DNA from: Mucilaginibacter galii
GTDB taxonomy: Bacteria; Bacteroidota; Bacteroidia; Sphingobacteriales; Sphingobacteriaceae
Assembly: GCF_014635825.1 (NCBI RefSeq)
Contig: NZ_BMDO01000005.1
Location: forward strand, 248,001-312,000
DNA: 64,000 nucleotides
Direction: 5' to 3'
Shown: positions 8,971-18,092 of the stretch, in pieces
How the letters are laid out: every line of letters begins with the position of its first letter
Position numbering within the stretch: position 1 is the first letter of the stretch
Program-made: the position numbers and the translations under genes
Notes under the pieces: model-generated
What the model saw: only the letters and a program-made list of their open reading frames with translations
What the model was told of the DNA's origin: nothing
Database searches by the model: none

Positions 8971-9240
8971 TTACAGTACTGCCACGTCCTCCGTTTTCCT
9001 TACTGCCTCCTGCTCCAGAAAATAAACCAGGCGCTCATGCGGGTTAAAGCAAATTACATTGCGTAAATAAGCCGATGGGCTCATGCGGTTGAATAAAAGC
9101 GAAAATGCCGGTGCTTTTTCTTCAAAGGCGTAAATATTTGGTTGGATCAATAGCTTCATAAGCAAGACACCGCTTTCCCAGTTCTTTAAATAAATGTTTA
9201 AACCAGTCAGGGTGTTCGTGAAATACAGCTAATGGTTTCA
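8971..9240 (-). pseudogene. Remnant of an ATP-grasp ligase-like gene (frameshift plus probable internal deletion)
   Basis: On the minus strand an ATG at 9238-9240 opens MKPLAVFHEHPDWFKHLF and continues to about 9129. There a one-base frame change leads into a second frame reading NIYAFEEKAPAFSLLFNRMSPSAYLR. HEHPDWF and NRMSPSAYLR are N-terminal motifs of a family of RimK-like ATP-grasp proteins of about 320 residues. The remaining 28 residues (beginning NVICFNPHERLVYFLE) resemble the extreme C-terminus of the same family. About 230 central residues with the ATP-grasp core therefore seem to be lost. Recognition of the family and the deletion model come from memory of family motifs. The rest of the infB-to-9375 gap shows nothing else. 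Confidence 0.5.
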
Positions 9241-9374
9241 TAATATTTGGAATGAAAAGCAAAACTTTTCTTAAAAGTAAAGTGGTTCTGTAAATGTTAA
9301 CTAAAATTAAAGTTTGCCACCTGTTACATTTAGTATAGTAAGTACGTATATTACAGCACTAAACATTATCACCA

Positions 9375-10109
9375 ATGATTAAAAAGCTACTTGCTTTAAT
9401 TGTAGGTTTCGGCTGCTTTTCTGTTGCGTATGCGCAGAATCCAACTGTCGATACAATGGCATTTACGCAAAAAGTACGCTATGCTGTAGATTATTATAAT
9501 CGCAATATTAGTGAGCAATCAGAAATCTACAACGGTACCGAGTATAATTTTCTCCCTCGTGCTACTAAAGGCTCTCCTTATCTTGAAGACCGGTTTGAAT
9601 TTACGAACGCCAACATTAAGTACAATGACACCTGGTACAATGATGTATCTATACTATACGATGCTTTTAAAGATGTTTTAGTGGCAACTCAACCTGTTAA
9701 CCAGGCTCAGTATATTTTGCACAAAGAGTACTTAGCCGAGTTTTATTTGTTCGGTCATCACTTTGTTCATTTGAACGCTATGAGTAGCGATAATGCAAGC
9801 ATAAACGATGGTTATTACGATCAGCTCTATGCGGGGAAAACAGTGGTGATATGCAAATATTCAAAGATTAAAACGGAGACAGTTACCGCGCAAGGTATTG
9901 AAGTGGTTTTTGATGATAAGCAAAGTTTCTTCATAAAAAAAGGTGCCACTATTTATAGTGTAAATAGCAAGGGTTCGGTACTTAATGCCTTTAAGGATAA
10001 AAAGAAAGAACTGAATACATATCTCAGTCGCAATAACATTGATTATAAGAATAATAAAGGTTTGGCAATTGCCCGGTTGGCCGCCTACTATGACCAGATA
10101 AGCAAATAA
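9375..10109 (+). CDS. Secreted protein of unknown function, first gene of the TonB-receptor operon
   Basis: 244 residues with a Sec signal peptide (MIKKLLALIVGFGCFSVAYA, cleavage after AYA-Q). The mature protein is rich in Tyr and Asn and looks soluble; it has no Cys-based lipobox and no domain that I recognise. The C-terminus is Lys-rich and helical. Its stop is 2 bp before the ATG of the TonB-dependent receptor, so the two are co-translated or nearly so, which suggests a periplasmic or surface partner of the receptor. No function is claimed. Confidence 0.75.
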   Translation: MIKKLLALIVGFGCFSVAYAQNPTVDTMAFTQKVRYAVDYYNRNISEQSEIYNGTEYNFLPRATKGSPYLEDRFEFTNANIKYNDTWYNDVSILYDAFKDVLVATQPVNQAQYILHKEYLAEFYLFGHHFVHLNAMSSDNASINDGYYDQLYAGKTVVICKYSKIKTETVTAQGIEVVFDDKQSFFIKKGATIYSVNSKGSVLNAFKDKKKELNTYLSRNNIDYKNNKGLAIARLAAYYDQISK

Positions 10110-10111
10110 AC

Positions 10112-12883
10112 ATGAAGAAACTATACCTACTTTTTTGCTGCTTATTTGGTCTGTCAACCTTCGCAATGGCTCAGCAGCAGGGTGCTAAACTTATTGATGT
10201 TAATTTACAGCAGGCAACCATAACCCAGTTTGTTTCAGAACTGGAAATCAAAACCGGCTACTATTTTTATTACGAGGCCAATAAGTTTGACAGCCTACGT
10301 GTTACCGTTCAACTAAACCAGGTAACCCTCAAAACTGTGCTGGATGCAGCCTTCAAAAATACGCCTTACAACTACGCTATTACGGCGCAGCAACAGGTGT
10401 TGCTAACTAAAGGGCTTACCATTCAAACGCAGCTTGCCGCAGGCTTTTTTAACAGCAAGCCTGTTGTGCCGGGTGCAAAAGCAGTCCCCGTTACCACTGA
10501 TTATACCGTGGCGCTGGCCGAAAAACAGGTGGTAGAAGCCACCTCCGAGAATAAAACCTATGAAATAGGTATCAAGGGAGCATCAAAAACAGGTACGGTA
10601 ACGTTGGCCGGTTATGTGAGGGACGTAAAGTCGGGCGAACCGGTTATTGGTGCCAGCATATATATAGCCGCTCTTAAAACAGGTATTGCTACCGATCAGT
10701 TTGGTTACTACTCCCTCAACTTGCCCAGAGGGCCGCATATATTATTGGTGCGCGGACTGGGTATGAAAGATACGCGCCGGCAAGTGGTTCTAAATACCGA
10801 TGGCAAGCTGAACATTGAAATGCAGGAGCAGGTAACCACGCTGAAAGAAGTAAAGATATCGGCAGAAAAAGTGGCTAACGTTCGTAGTGTAGAAATGGGC
10901 GTTAACAAAATAGATATTACCACACTTAAACAAATACCGGCCGTTTTTGGCGAAGCTGATGTGTTGCGGGCCGTATTAACATTGCCCGGCGTGCAAACCG
11001 TGGGCGAGGCCAGTACCGGCTTTAACGTACGCGGTGGCTCGGCCGATCAAAATTTGATCTTACTTAATGATGCCACAATTTACAATCCATCGCACTTCTT
11101 TGGCTTCTTTTCGGCATTTGACCCTGATATTGTAAAGGATATTGAGCTCTATAAAAGCAGTATCCCCGAAAAATTTGGCGGGCGCTTATCATCCATCTTA
11201 GATGTAACTAATCGCGAGGGCAACAAAAAGAAATTTACCGGCTCGGCAGGTATTGGTTTATTAACCAGCCGCTTTAATATAGAAGGGCCTATCGACTCTA
11301 ATAAAACCTCCTTCATATTTGGCGGACGAACTACCTATGCCAACTGGCTGCTTAAGTCTTTACCTAAGGAATATAAAAATAGTCGTGCTACTTTTTATGA
11401 TTTAAGCCTGAATATAAGTCATCAGATCAATGAAAAGAACAACCTTTATTTTAGCGGCTATTACAGTGCCGATAGTTTCAGGTTAAACAGCGATACTTCT
11501 TATGCTTACGGTAACCGCAACGTATCGTTAAAATGGAAGCATAATTATAATAACAAGCTATACAGCGTAATAACAGGTGGGTATGACCGCTATCAATATA
11601 ATGTAGGCAGTTCGTTAAACCCGGTAAATGCATACAAGTTCAATTTCGATATAAGCCAGATCAACTTTAAAGCTGATTTTAGCTATTTTATTAATCCTAA
11701 GCATACGCTCTCCTTTGGTTTAAATAGTATACGTTACCAGCTTACACCAGGCACCAACAAGCCGGTGAGCAACGAATCATTAATCGTTCCTGAAAAAGTA
11801 CCCGGCGAGCAAGCCCTTGAAAGTGCTTTATATTTAGGCGATAAATTTAACGTTAGTGAAAACTTCTCCATTAACATGGGGGTGCGTTATTCCTTGTTTA
11901 ATTACCTGGGCCCGCAAACAGTTAACAACTATGCACCTAACCTCCCGCGTACTACCGTTAACCTGCTCGATAGCACTACCTACGGCAGCAACAAGTTTAT
12001 TAAAACCTACGGTGGCCCCGAAATAAGGGTTTCGGCACGTTATATTGTTTCCGAAAACTTCTCTATAAAAGCCGGTTACAACACGCTTAGGCAATACATC
12101 CATTTACTATCTAACACCACGGCTATATCACCCACTGATGTATGGAAGCTGAGCGACCCTAACATTAAACCGCAGTTTGGCGATCAGGTTGCTTTAGGCT
12201 TGTATAAAAACTTTAGTTCTAACACCATAGAAACATCAGTCGAGGTATATTATAAAAGGCTAAAAAATTACCTGGATTACCGCAGCGGTGCAGTACTGGT
12301 GCTCAATCAAAATATAGAAACTGACGTACTATCTACCCGTGGCAAGGCTTACGGTGCTGAGTTCATGATTAAGAAAACCGCAGGTAAATTAAACGGCTGG
12401 GTAAGTTATACCTACTCCCGCACCTTCCTCAAACAAGACGACCCTAATGCTGGCGAGTTGATCAATGGCGGCGCCTATTACCCGGCCAATTATGATAAGC
12501 CGCATAGTTTCAATTTAATTGGTAACTATCGTTTTACACACCGTTACAGCGTATCGTTAAATACGGTATACAGTACAGGCAGGCCGTTAACGCTGCCGGT
12601 TGCTAAATTTTACTATGCCGGTGCCGAACGTGTGTTTTATTCGGAGAGAAATCAGTACCGCATCCCTGATTTTTTCCGCACCGATTTTTCTATCAACATA
12701 GATGGAAACCATAAAGTGCATCAGCGTTTTCACAATTCGTGGACGGTAGGCATCTACAATGTTACCGGCCGCCGTAATGCTTACTCAACTTATTTTGCCC
12801 AGGAAGGTGGCGTAATTAACGGATACAATCTATCTATTTTTGCCAAACCATTCCCATTCATAAATTATAACATCCGGTTTTAA
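10112..12883 (+). CDS. TonB-dependent outer-membrane receptor with STN and carboxypeptidase-like domains
   Basis: 923-residue outer-membrane beta-barrel transporter powered by TonB-ExbBD. After a signal peptide (cleavage near AMAQ) comes a STN-like domain (about 22-100, TQFVSELEIKTGYYFYYE), a linker, and a carboxypeptidase-regulatory-like beta-sandwich (about 160-235). The plug (about 253-370) includes FNVRGGSADQNLILLNDA, and the barrel ends in FINYNIRF with a terminal aromatic residue. STN domains often relay signals to anti-sigma factors, but no sigma/anti-sigma pair is visible here. It is second in an operon with an unknown secreted protein, a DUF4249 lipoprotein and a MG2-like protein. 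The substrate is unknown. Confidence 0.93.
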   Translation: MKKLYLLFCCLFGLSTFAMAQQQGAKLIDVNLQQATITQFVSELEIKTGYYFYYEANKFDSLRVTVQLNQVTLKTVLDAAFKNTPYNYAITAQQQVLLTKGLTIQTQLAAGFFNSKPVVPGAKAVPVTTDYTVALAEKQVVEATSENKTYEIGIKGASKTGTVTLAGYVRDVKSGEPVIGASIYIAALKTGIATDQFGYYSLNLPRGPHILLVRGLGMKDTRRQVVLNTDGKLNIEMQEQVTTLKEVKISAEKVANVRSVEMGVNKIDITTLKQIPAVFGEADVLRAVLTLPGVQTVGEASTGFNVRGGSADQNLILLNDATIYNPSHFFGFFSAFDPDIVKDIELYKSSIPEKFGGRLSSILDVTNREGNKKKFTGSAGIGLLTSRFNIEGPIDSNKTSFIFGGRTTYANWLLKSLPKEYKNSRATFYDLSLNISHQINEKNNLYFSGYYSADSFRLNSDTSYAYGNRNVSLKWKHNYNNKLYSVITGGYDRYQYNVGSSLNPVNAYKFNFDISQINFKADFSYFINPKHTLSFGLNSIRYQLTPGTNKPVSNESLIVPEKVPGEQALESALYLGDKFNVSENFSINMGVRYSLFNYLGPQTVNNYAPNLPRTTVNLLDSTTYGSNKFIKTYGGPEIRVSARYIVSENFSIKAGYNTLRQYIHLLSNTTAISPTDVWKLSDPNIKPQFGDQVALGLYKNFSSNTIETSVEVYYKRLKNYLDYRSGAVLVLNQNIETDVLSTRGKAYGAEFMIKKTAGKLNGWVSYTYSRTFLKQDDPNAGELINGGAYYPANYDKPHSFNLIGNYRFTHRYSVSLNTVYSTGRPLTLPVAKFYYAGAERVFYSERNQYRIPDFFRTDFSINIDGNHKVHQRFHNSWTVGIYNVTGRRNAYSTYFAQEGGVINGYNLSIFAKPFPFINYNIRF

Positions 12884-12911
12884 GTAGCCGGTACACATAG
12901 CTGTTTTAAAG

Positions 12912-14072
12912 ATGAAAAAACATAGTTATTTATTCATTTTACTCATGATGATGGGAGCATTCGCTTGTAAAGAGCGTTTTAATCCACCCGAAGTAGATAC
13001 TAATTTGAACTACCTGACAGTAGAGGGATTAATTAATACCAGTGGCGTAGATTCAACTATTATAAGGGTTAACCGAACAGTTAAACTGACCAGTAAGGTA
13101 GCCATCCAGCCCGAGCTGAAAGCCATATTAACCATTGAAAGCAATGATAATTTGGTTAAACGGACTTTAGTTGAACGGAGTGGTGGAATTTACTATGCCC
13201 TACCTTTTGCCCTGGATGCTACTAAGCAATACCGCCTGAGAATTAGAACCTCCGGAGGAAAAGAATATCTTTCGGATTATACCGAGGTTAAAGTATCGCC
13301 ACCAATTGACGCTGTAGGGTTTGAAGCGCAAACTAACGGTGTACAAGGACTGCAAGTTTATACTAACACTCATGATGCCACTAACAAATCGAGGTATTAT
13401 AAGTGGGATTTTGTGGAAACCTACAAGTACAACACCAATAACTTTTCTTCATATATCGTTGATGGCAGATCAATAAGACAAAGAAATCTGCCCGGCGAGG
13501 ATATCTATTATTGCTGGCGTACGATCAATTCGAGCAATATCGTATTGGCATCAACCTTAAAACTTACTAATGATGTGGTTGCCAAAGCGCCTATAAAAAA
13601 GATACCTCCGGGCGATGAAAGACTGGGTATAAGGTATAGCATTATTGTAAACCAGCAAGTTTTAACTAAGGATGCCTTTGACTTTTGGGAGATATTAAGA
13701 AAGAATACAGAGCAAGTAGGTAGTATTTTTGATTCACAGCCGTCGCAATTACAGGGTAATATTCATGCGGTGAGCAATCCTGCCGAAATTGTGATTGGAT
13801 ACATCAGCGCAGGAACCATACAACGTAAGCGGATATTTATTGATGCGGGTGAAGTGCCTGTGGAGTTTAGGTACAGGCGCTCAGGAGCCTGCCCGGTAGA
13901 CACAATACTGCCTAAAGATTATGCTTCAACATTTTATTCGGGCGGGCAAATCCCTTTGGATGCGCTTACTGTACCACCCTCGCCTACGCCTATAGCCTAC
14001 ACAACATCTTCAACCGGCTGCATAGATTGCCGGCTTAGGGGCACCAACATTCAACCTGCTTTTTGGCAATAA
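12912..14072 (+). CDS. DUF4249 surface lipoprotein
   Basis: 386 residues with a lipoprotein signal peptide ending in GAFAC (Cys19). The mature start KERFNPPEVDTNLNYLTVEGLI and the beta-rich body (TIIRVNRTVKL, YRLRIRTSGGKEYLSDY) match DUF4249, a family almost confined to Bacteroidota and usually encoded next to a TonB-dependent receptor, as here. Four Cys in the C-terminal third (YYCWRT, GACPVD, STGCIDCRL) may pair. It lies 28 bp after the receptor gene. By analogy with SusD-type partners it may help capture the ligand, but the family has no established substrate. Confidence 0.88.
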   Translation: MKKHSYLFILLMMMGAFACKERFNPPEVDTNLNYLTVEGLINTSGVDSTIIRVNRTVKLTSKVAIQPELKAILTIESNDNLVKRTLVERSGGIYYALPFALDATKQYRLRIRTSGGKEYLSDYTEVKVSPPIDAVGFEAQTNGVQGLQVYTNTHDATNKSRYYKWDFVETYKYNTNNFSSYIVDGRSIRQRNLPGEDIYYCWRTINSSNIVLASTLKLTNDVVAKAPIKKIPPGDERLGIRYSIIVNQQVLTKDAFDFWEILRKNTEQVGSIFDSQPSQLQGNIHAVSNPAEIVIGYISAGTIQRKRIFIDAGEVPVEFRYRRSGACPVDTILPKDYASTFYSGGQIPLDALTVPPSPTPIAYTTSSTGCIDCRLRGTNIQPAFWQ

Positions 14073-14086
14073 TTATTACGACAACA

Positions 14087-16462
14087 ATGCAGAGATCTTT
14101 AAGATATATTTTAGCAATCACTTGCTTTATGGCTTTGGCCGGCTTGCCTGGTGTGGCGCAGGTTTTGCCCGAGGTAAAAAGCCGTTTTGATGCTTACCAG
14201 CGCACGGCGTTGCAGGAGAAACTATATGTACATACCAATAAGAACTTCTATTTAACCGGCGAAATACTGTGGTTTAAAGTATATAATGTAGATGGAAGTT
14301 TTAACCGCCCGTTCGATATGAGCAAGGTGGCTTACGTTGAGGTGCTGAACGCAGATCATACACCGGTAATGCAAGCGAAAATTGTGTTAAAGGACGGAGT
14401 GGGAAGCGGGTCAATATACGTTCCGGCGGCTATTGCCAACGGAAATTATACCTTTAGGGCTTATACCAGCTGGATGAAAAACTTCAGCCCTGAATACTTC
14501 TTTGAAAAGAGCATTACCATAGTTAATGCACAAAAGTCGCCCGAGGAAGCGGTGGTAGTAAATAACAAAGCAGATGATGATGTGCAGTTCTTTCCCGAAG
14601 GAGGCCATTTGGTTAAAGGGCTGAACGGTAAAGTAGGGTTTAAAGTAACCGCAACCACCGGCAAAGGTGTACCCGCGTTTATGGGTGCCATTGTTGATCA
14701 AAAGAACGATACCGTTGTCCGTTTTAAACCGCTTAAATTTGGTATAGGGAGTTTCGATTTCTTACCGGTTGCAGGGAATACTTATAAAGCCGTTTTAAAA
14801 ATAAACAACCAGCAGGTTATAAAAAGTATCCCTGCCATAGAAGAGCAGGGTTATGTAATGCAGGCCAGCGATAAAGGCAGCAGTTGGGAAATTAACGTAC
14901 AAACAGCCGGTATTCCTGCTGAGAATGTTTATTTATTGGCCCACAACCGGCAGGTAATTAAACAAGCGCAGGGCGCTGTTTTAAACAATGGGCAGGCCAC
15001 GTTTACGCTGGAGAAGAGTAAACTGGATGATGGCATCAGCCATATTACATTGTTTAATGGCAGGCAGCAGCCGGTATGTGAGCGCCTGGTTTTCAAACGC
15101 CCGGCAAAAAAGCTGGTTATTAATGCGCAAACTGATAATCCTGTTTATGGTACACGCAAAAAGGTGGGCTTGGATATTGAAACTAAAAACCAGAACCAAA
15201 GTCTGCTGGCGGCCAATTTATCGGTATCGGTTTTTCAGGCCGATTCGTTGCAAAATTTAAATGAGCAGGATATTGCCAGCTACTTGTGGCTAAGCTCCAG
15301 TTTGCGGGGAGCCATTGAAGGAGCAGGGTACTATTTTGAGCAAGGTGCCGAAAATAACGAAGCCCTGAACAATTTGCTTATTACCCAAGGCTGGCGTAAT
15401 TTTGAATGGAACAAGGTATTAACCGGAAAGCCTGAAATTAAATACCTTCCCGAATACACTGGCCACATTGTTACCGGTAAGTTGACAGATGCAGCCAACG
15501 GTAACGCGGCCAAAGGCATTACGGCTTACCTGGCCATACCCGGAACGCGCGTACAACTGTTTCCTGCCCGCAGCGATTCAACGGGTCGCTTGCTTTTTAA
15601 TACCAAAGATTTTTACGGGTTAAGCGAAATGGTGGTGCAAACCAATATGCAGTACGACAGTACCTACAAAATACAGATTACCAACCCGTTTGCAGAACAG
15701 TACTCGGCCACTACACTTCCGGCTTTTAAGTTAAATGAGGGCATGCAATCTGCCCTGGAAACCAACAGCCTGAATATGCAGGTGCTTAATGTATATGCCG
15801 CACCCAAACTCAGGCAATTTTACGATCCGGGCGTTGACAGCGTTGCCTTTTTTGGCAAGCCCGATAAATCTTATCTACTCGATAATTACGTACGCTTTAC
15901 CACGGTTGAAGAAGTGCTACGCGAATACACCTCATGGCTAACCGTTGCCAAAAGGCGGGGAAGGTTTAAAGTAACCATGTTTAACGAGGTAAGGCTCTTG
16001 GAGGATGATCCGCTGGTGTTGTACAACGGTATACCCGTATTTGATATGAATAAAGCTTTTGCTATTGACCCGTTAAAGGTTAAAAAGCTGGACGTGGTGA
16101 ATACACGTTACTACTACGGCCCGGCCCGTTTTGATGGGATGTTGAGCTTTACCGGTTATAAAGATGACCTGGCCGGCTTTGAAATAGATCCGCGTGCTTT
16201 GGTCATAGATTATGAAGGCTTGCAGTTGCAGCGCAAATTTTATTCGCCGGTGTATGATACCGAAGAGCAGCGCAGCAGCCGTTTACCCGATTTCAGGAAT
16301 GCCCTGTACTGGCAACCCGATGCCTTAACCAATGCCCAGGGAAAAACCAGCCTGTCGTTCTACACATCAGACCAGCCAGGTAAATACATAGGTGTAATTC
16401 AGGGTTTAACCGCAAACGGCGAAGCCGGGAGTAGGTATTTTACTTTTGAGGTTAAAAAGTAG
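14087..16462 (+). CDS. MG2-domain (alpha-2-macroglobulin-like) periplasmic protein
   Basis: 791 residues from the ATG at 14087, which gives a proper signal peptide (LRYILAITCFMALAGL, cleavage near GVAQ). A TTG at 14063 is possible but would overlap DUF4249 and spoil the signal. The segment LYVHTNKNFYLTGEILWFKVY is the MG2 beta-sandwich signature, followed by further beta domains and a terminal APTG-free region with WQPDALTNAQGKTSLSFYTS. No thioester motif (CxEQ) is seen. Such proteins commonly close TonB-receptor operons in Bacteroidota and are usually annotated as MG2 or carboxypeptidase-regulatory-like. The exact role is unknown; envelope location is likely. Confidence 0.82.
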   Translation: MQRSLRYILAITCFMALAGLPGVAQVLPEVKSRFDAYQRTALQEKLYVHTNKNFYLTGEILWFKVYNVDGSFNRPFDMSKVAYVEVLNADHTPVMQAKIVLKDGVGSGSIYVPAAIANGNYTFRAYTSWMKNFSPEYFFEKSITIVNAQKSPEEAVVVNNKADDDVQFFPEGGHLVKGLNGKVGFKVTATTGKGVPAFMGAIVDQKNDTVVRFKPLKFGIGSFDFLPVAGNTYKAVLKINNQQVIKSIPAIEEQGYVMQASDKGSSWEINVQTAGIPAENVYLLAHNRQVIKQAQGAVLNNGQATFTLEKSKLDDGISHITLFNGRQQPVCERLVFKRPAKKLVINAQTDNPVYGTRKKVGLDIETKNQNQSLLAANLSVSVFQADSLQNLNEQDIASYLWLSSSLRGAIEGAGYYFEQGAENNEALNNLLITQGWRNFEWNKVLTGKPEIKYLPEYTGHIVTGKLTDAANGNAAKGITAYLAIPGTRVQLFPARSDSTGRLLFNTKDFYGLSEMVVQTNMQYDSTYKIQITNPFAEQYSATTLPAFKLNEGMQSALETNSLNMQVLNVYAAPKLRQFYDPGVDSVAFFGKPDKSYLLDNYVRFTTVEEVLREYTSWLTVAKRRGRFKVTMFNEVRLLEDDPLVLYNGIPVFDMNKAFAIDPLKVKKLDVVNTRYYYGPARFDGMLSFTGYKDDLAGFEIDPRALVIDYEGLQLQRKFYSPVYDTEEQRSSRLPDFRNALYWQPDALTNAQGKTSLSFYTSDQPGKYIGVIQGLTANGEAGSRYFTFEVKK

Positions 16463-16480
16463 AATAGTTCTGCGCTATCA

Positions 16481-16544
16481 TGTCAGTCTGAGCTTGTCGA
16501 AGACTTGTGCGCTTGGCTAAGTCTTCGACAAGCTCAGACTGACA
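16481..16544. repeat. Palindromic repeat family A, copy 1
   Basis: Perfect 26-bp inverted repeat (16481-16506 with 16519-16544) starting TGTCAGTCTGAGCTTGTCGA, with a 12-bp loop. It lies 18 bp after the MG2 gene and may serve as its terminator, but the sequence recurs at 48719 and 63867. Confidence 0.9.
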
Positions 16545-16555
16545 TTACTCCAAAA

Positions 16556-16651
16556 TGTCATTTCGAGTGTTAACGAGAAATCTTGCTCGAACCTACAATA
16601 ATGATTACGTGCAGGATCGAACAGGATCTCTCACTGTCGTTCGAGATGACA
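16556..16651. repeat. Palindromic repeat family B, copy 1
   Basis: Begins TGTCATTTCGAGTGTTAACG and ends GTTCGAGATGACA, with inner arms AGAAATCTTG and AGGATCTCTCA. It lies 11 bp from the family A copy. Related copies are at 53746 and 59406. Confidence 0.85.
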
Positions 16652-16670
16652 ATTTGAGTTTTTAATGTTG

Positions 16671-17345
16671 TTAGTTGCAGTATTTAGCCAAATAAGTATC
16701 TGCTAAACTGCTACCCGTATCACGGATGAATTTCCAGTCCTTGCAGGCGCCTTCTTTGTCGCCTTGCTTAAGTTTTTGGCTGGCCTGGTCAAGCAGGTCT
16801 TTCCAAAGGTCCTCATCAATGCCTAGCTCTGTTTTTAGTGCCTGTATGGTGCCTTCTTTTTGCTCATCGGCTTTGCCGGCACGTTTGTTAATGTAGTAGT
16901 TGGTTACCGCGTTTTCCAGTTCCTGGCGCTTTTGATAGGCTGTAATGGCTTCATTCATATTCATGGCACCGGTGGTACGTTTCTGGCATTTCACATAATC
17001 TGGCCTGAAACGTATGGGTAAAACAACTCTCACGGCATTATTGTATCCGGCAGGTATTTGCCATTTGCCCGAAGTTAGCTTAACTACCCTTAGAGCTTCA
17101 TCATCCAAATCAATACCGGGGCCCTGCTGTACACGGGCATCGGTAACTTGTCCGTCGGGACTTACTAAAAAGCCTACCTGTATGGTTGCTTCAATACAGT
17201 TCTGGCTCGAAAATTCGGGATAAATAATTTTACCGGCAATAAAATTATCGAGCGCAGTTTGCCCGCCTTTAAAAGTGGGTTGTGCCTGTGCCACGGTAAA
17301 AAAGGCAAGGCAGGTAAATATGATGGAGGTGATTGCTTTTTGCAT
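16671..17345 (-). CDS. Periplasmic TonB C-terminal-domain protein
   Basis: 224 residues with a Sec signal peptide (MQKAITSIIFTCLAFFTVAQAQ). Residues about 28-115 match the TonB_C fold: ALDNFIAGKIIYPEFSS, then IQVGFLVSPDGQVTDARVQQG and LDDEALRVVKLTSGKWQIPA. These are the strands and helix of TonB-type proteins that recognise TonB boxes or other periplasmic partners. Unlike a true TonB, it has no transmembrane anchor that stays in the inner membrane and no Pro-rich linker. The C-terminal 100 residues are charged helices. It is separated by 39 bp from the M23 gene upstream and may be co-transcribed. The role is uncertain. Confidence 0.8.
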   Translation of the reverse strand: MQKAITSIIFTCLAFFTVAQAQPTFKGGQTALDNFIAGKIIYPEFSSQNCIEATIQVGFLVSPDGQVTDARVQQGPGIDLDDEALRVVKLTSGKWQIPAGYNNAVRVVLPIRFRPDYVKCQKRTTGAMNMNEAITAYQKRQELENAVTNYYINKRAGKADEQKEGTIQALKTELGIDEDLWKDLLDQASQKLKQGDKEGACKDWKFIRDTGSSLADTYLAKYCN

Positions 17346-17383
17346 TTTAATTCAATTACTTAATTAAAACGCTAACAGTTAAA

Positions 17384-18091
17384 TCAGATTATAGTTGCGC
17401 CCGAAAACTTTAAAATCAGATCAGGGTCGGGGATGTTTTCTTGGTATTTTTCCCGTTCAGAAAAACGGCAAACGCCCGGGTAGTCGCCAGTCATTCCCTG
17501 CATATCAAACATTAGCTGAAAATGCAGGTGTGGGGGCCAGCTACCGTTCTCTCTTTCGGTGCCAAATGCGGCTATCTGCTGGTCTTTAGCAACAGGCTGT
17601 CCTACTTGCAGGTGGCTTAAGCTATCTGCGCTTAAATGGCCGTAAAGGCTGTATAAAGGCAAGCCATCAAGGTCATGCTGCAGTATAATAGTAGGGCCAT
17701 AATCGCCAAAACGATCATTGTTTTGAAAGCTATGGACAGTGCCATCTAAAGGCGCATAAACCGGCGTACCGGCTGCCGCCCAAATATCCATGCCCAAATG
17801 CAAACGGCGTGGTTCTTCGTTACTGGTATCAAACAAGGCACTTCGGGCATATAGGGTGCGGTGCTCCATATAACCGCCAATACCATAGCGGCAGCGGTTT
17901 TGCATGAGTTGGAGGTTAACCCAGTTACTAAACCTTGCGGTATCGGCAATGCCCTCGGGCGATAGCTCGCTGTTGCTTGCCGTAAAATTGAACTGAAGCA
18001 GCCGGTCTGTAGAAGTATCAAAATCTACTACCTTACCAACTTCTTCAGGGTGCTTAGCTATATAATTGGCCAGTTGCTGGTGCCTGTTCAT
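17384..18091 (-). CDS. M23-family (LytM-like) metallopeptidase without signal peptide
   Basis: 235 residues. The zinc-site motifs are intact: HLGMD (His98, Asp102) and HLHF (His188, His190), with the GTPVYAPLDGTV and YGHLS segments typical of peptidase M23 (lysostaphin/LytM fold). M23 enzymes normally cut peptidoglycan cross-links outside the cytoplasm, yet no signal peptide or membrane segment is visible: the protein starts MNRHQQLANYIAKHPEE. It may use another export route or act on a cytoplasmic peptide. Its ATG is 1 bp after the rbfA stop, so translation is probably coupled. Confidence 0.88.
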   Translation of the reverse strand: MNRHQQLANYIAKHPEEVGKVVDFDTSTDRLLQFNFTASNSELSPEGIADTARFSNWVNLQLMQNRCRYGIGGYMEHRTLYARSALFDTSNEEPRRLHLGMDIWAAAGTPVYAPLDGTVHSFQNNDRFGDYGPTIILQHDLDGLPLYSLYGHLSADSLSHLQVGQPVAKDQQIAAFGTERENGSWPPHLHFQLMFDMQGMTGDYPGVCRFSEREKYQENIPDPDLILKFSGATII

Positions 18092-18092
18092 G

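Noticed and set aside
14063..14086. TTG start for the MG2-like protein
   Set aside because: It would overlap the DUF4249 gene and place extra residues before a good signal peptide; the ATG at 14087 is better.
16481..16544. Family A copy as a plain terminator only
   Set aside because: It may well terminate transcription, but the same 26-bp arms recur at two other unrelated loci, so it is listed as a repeat.
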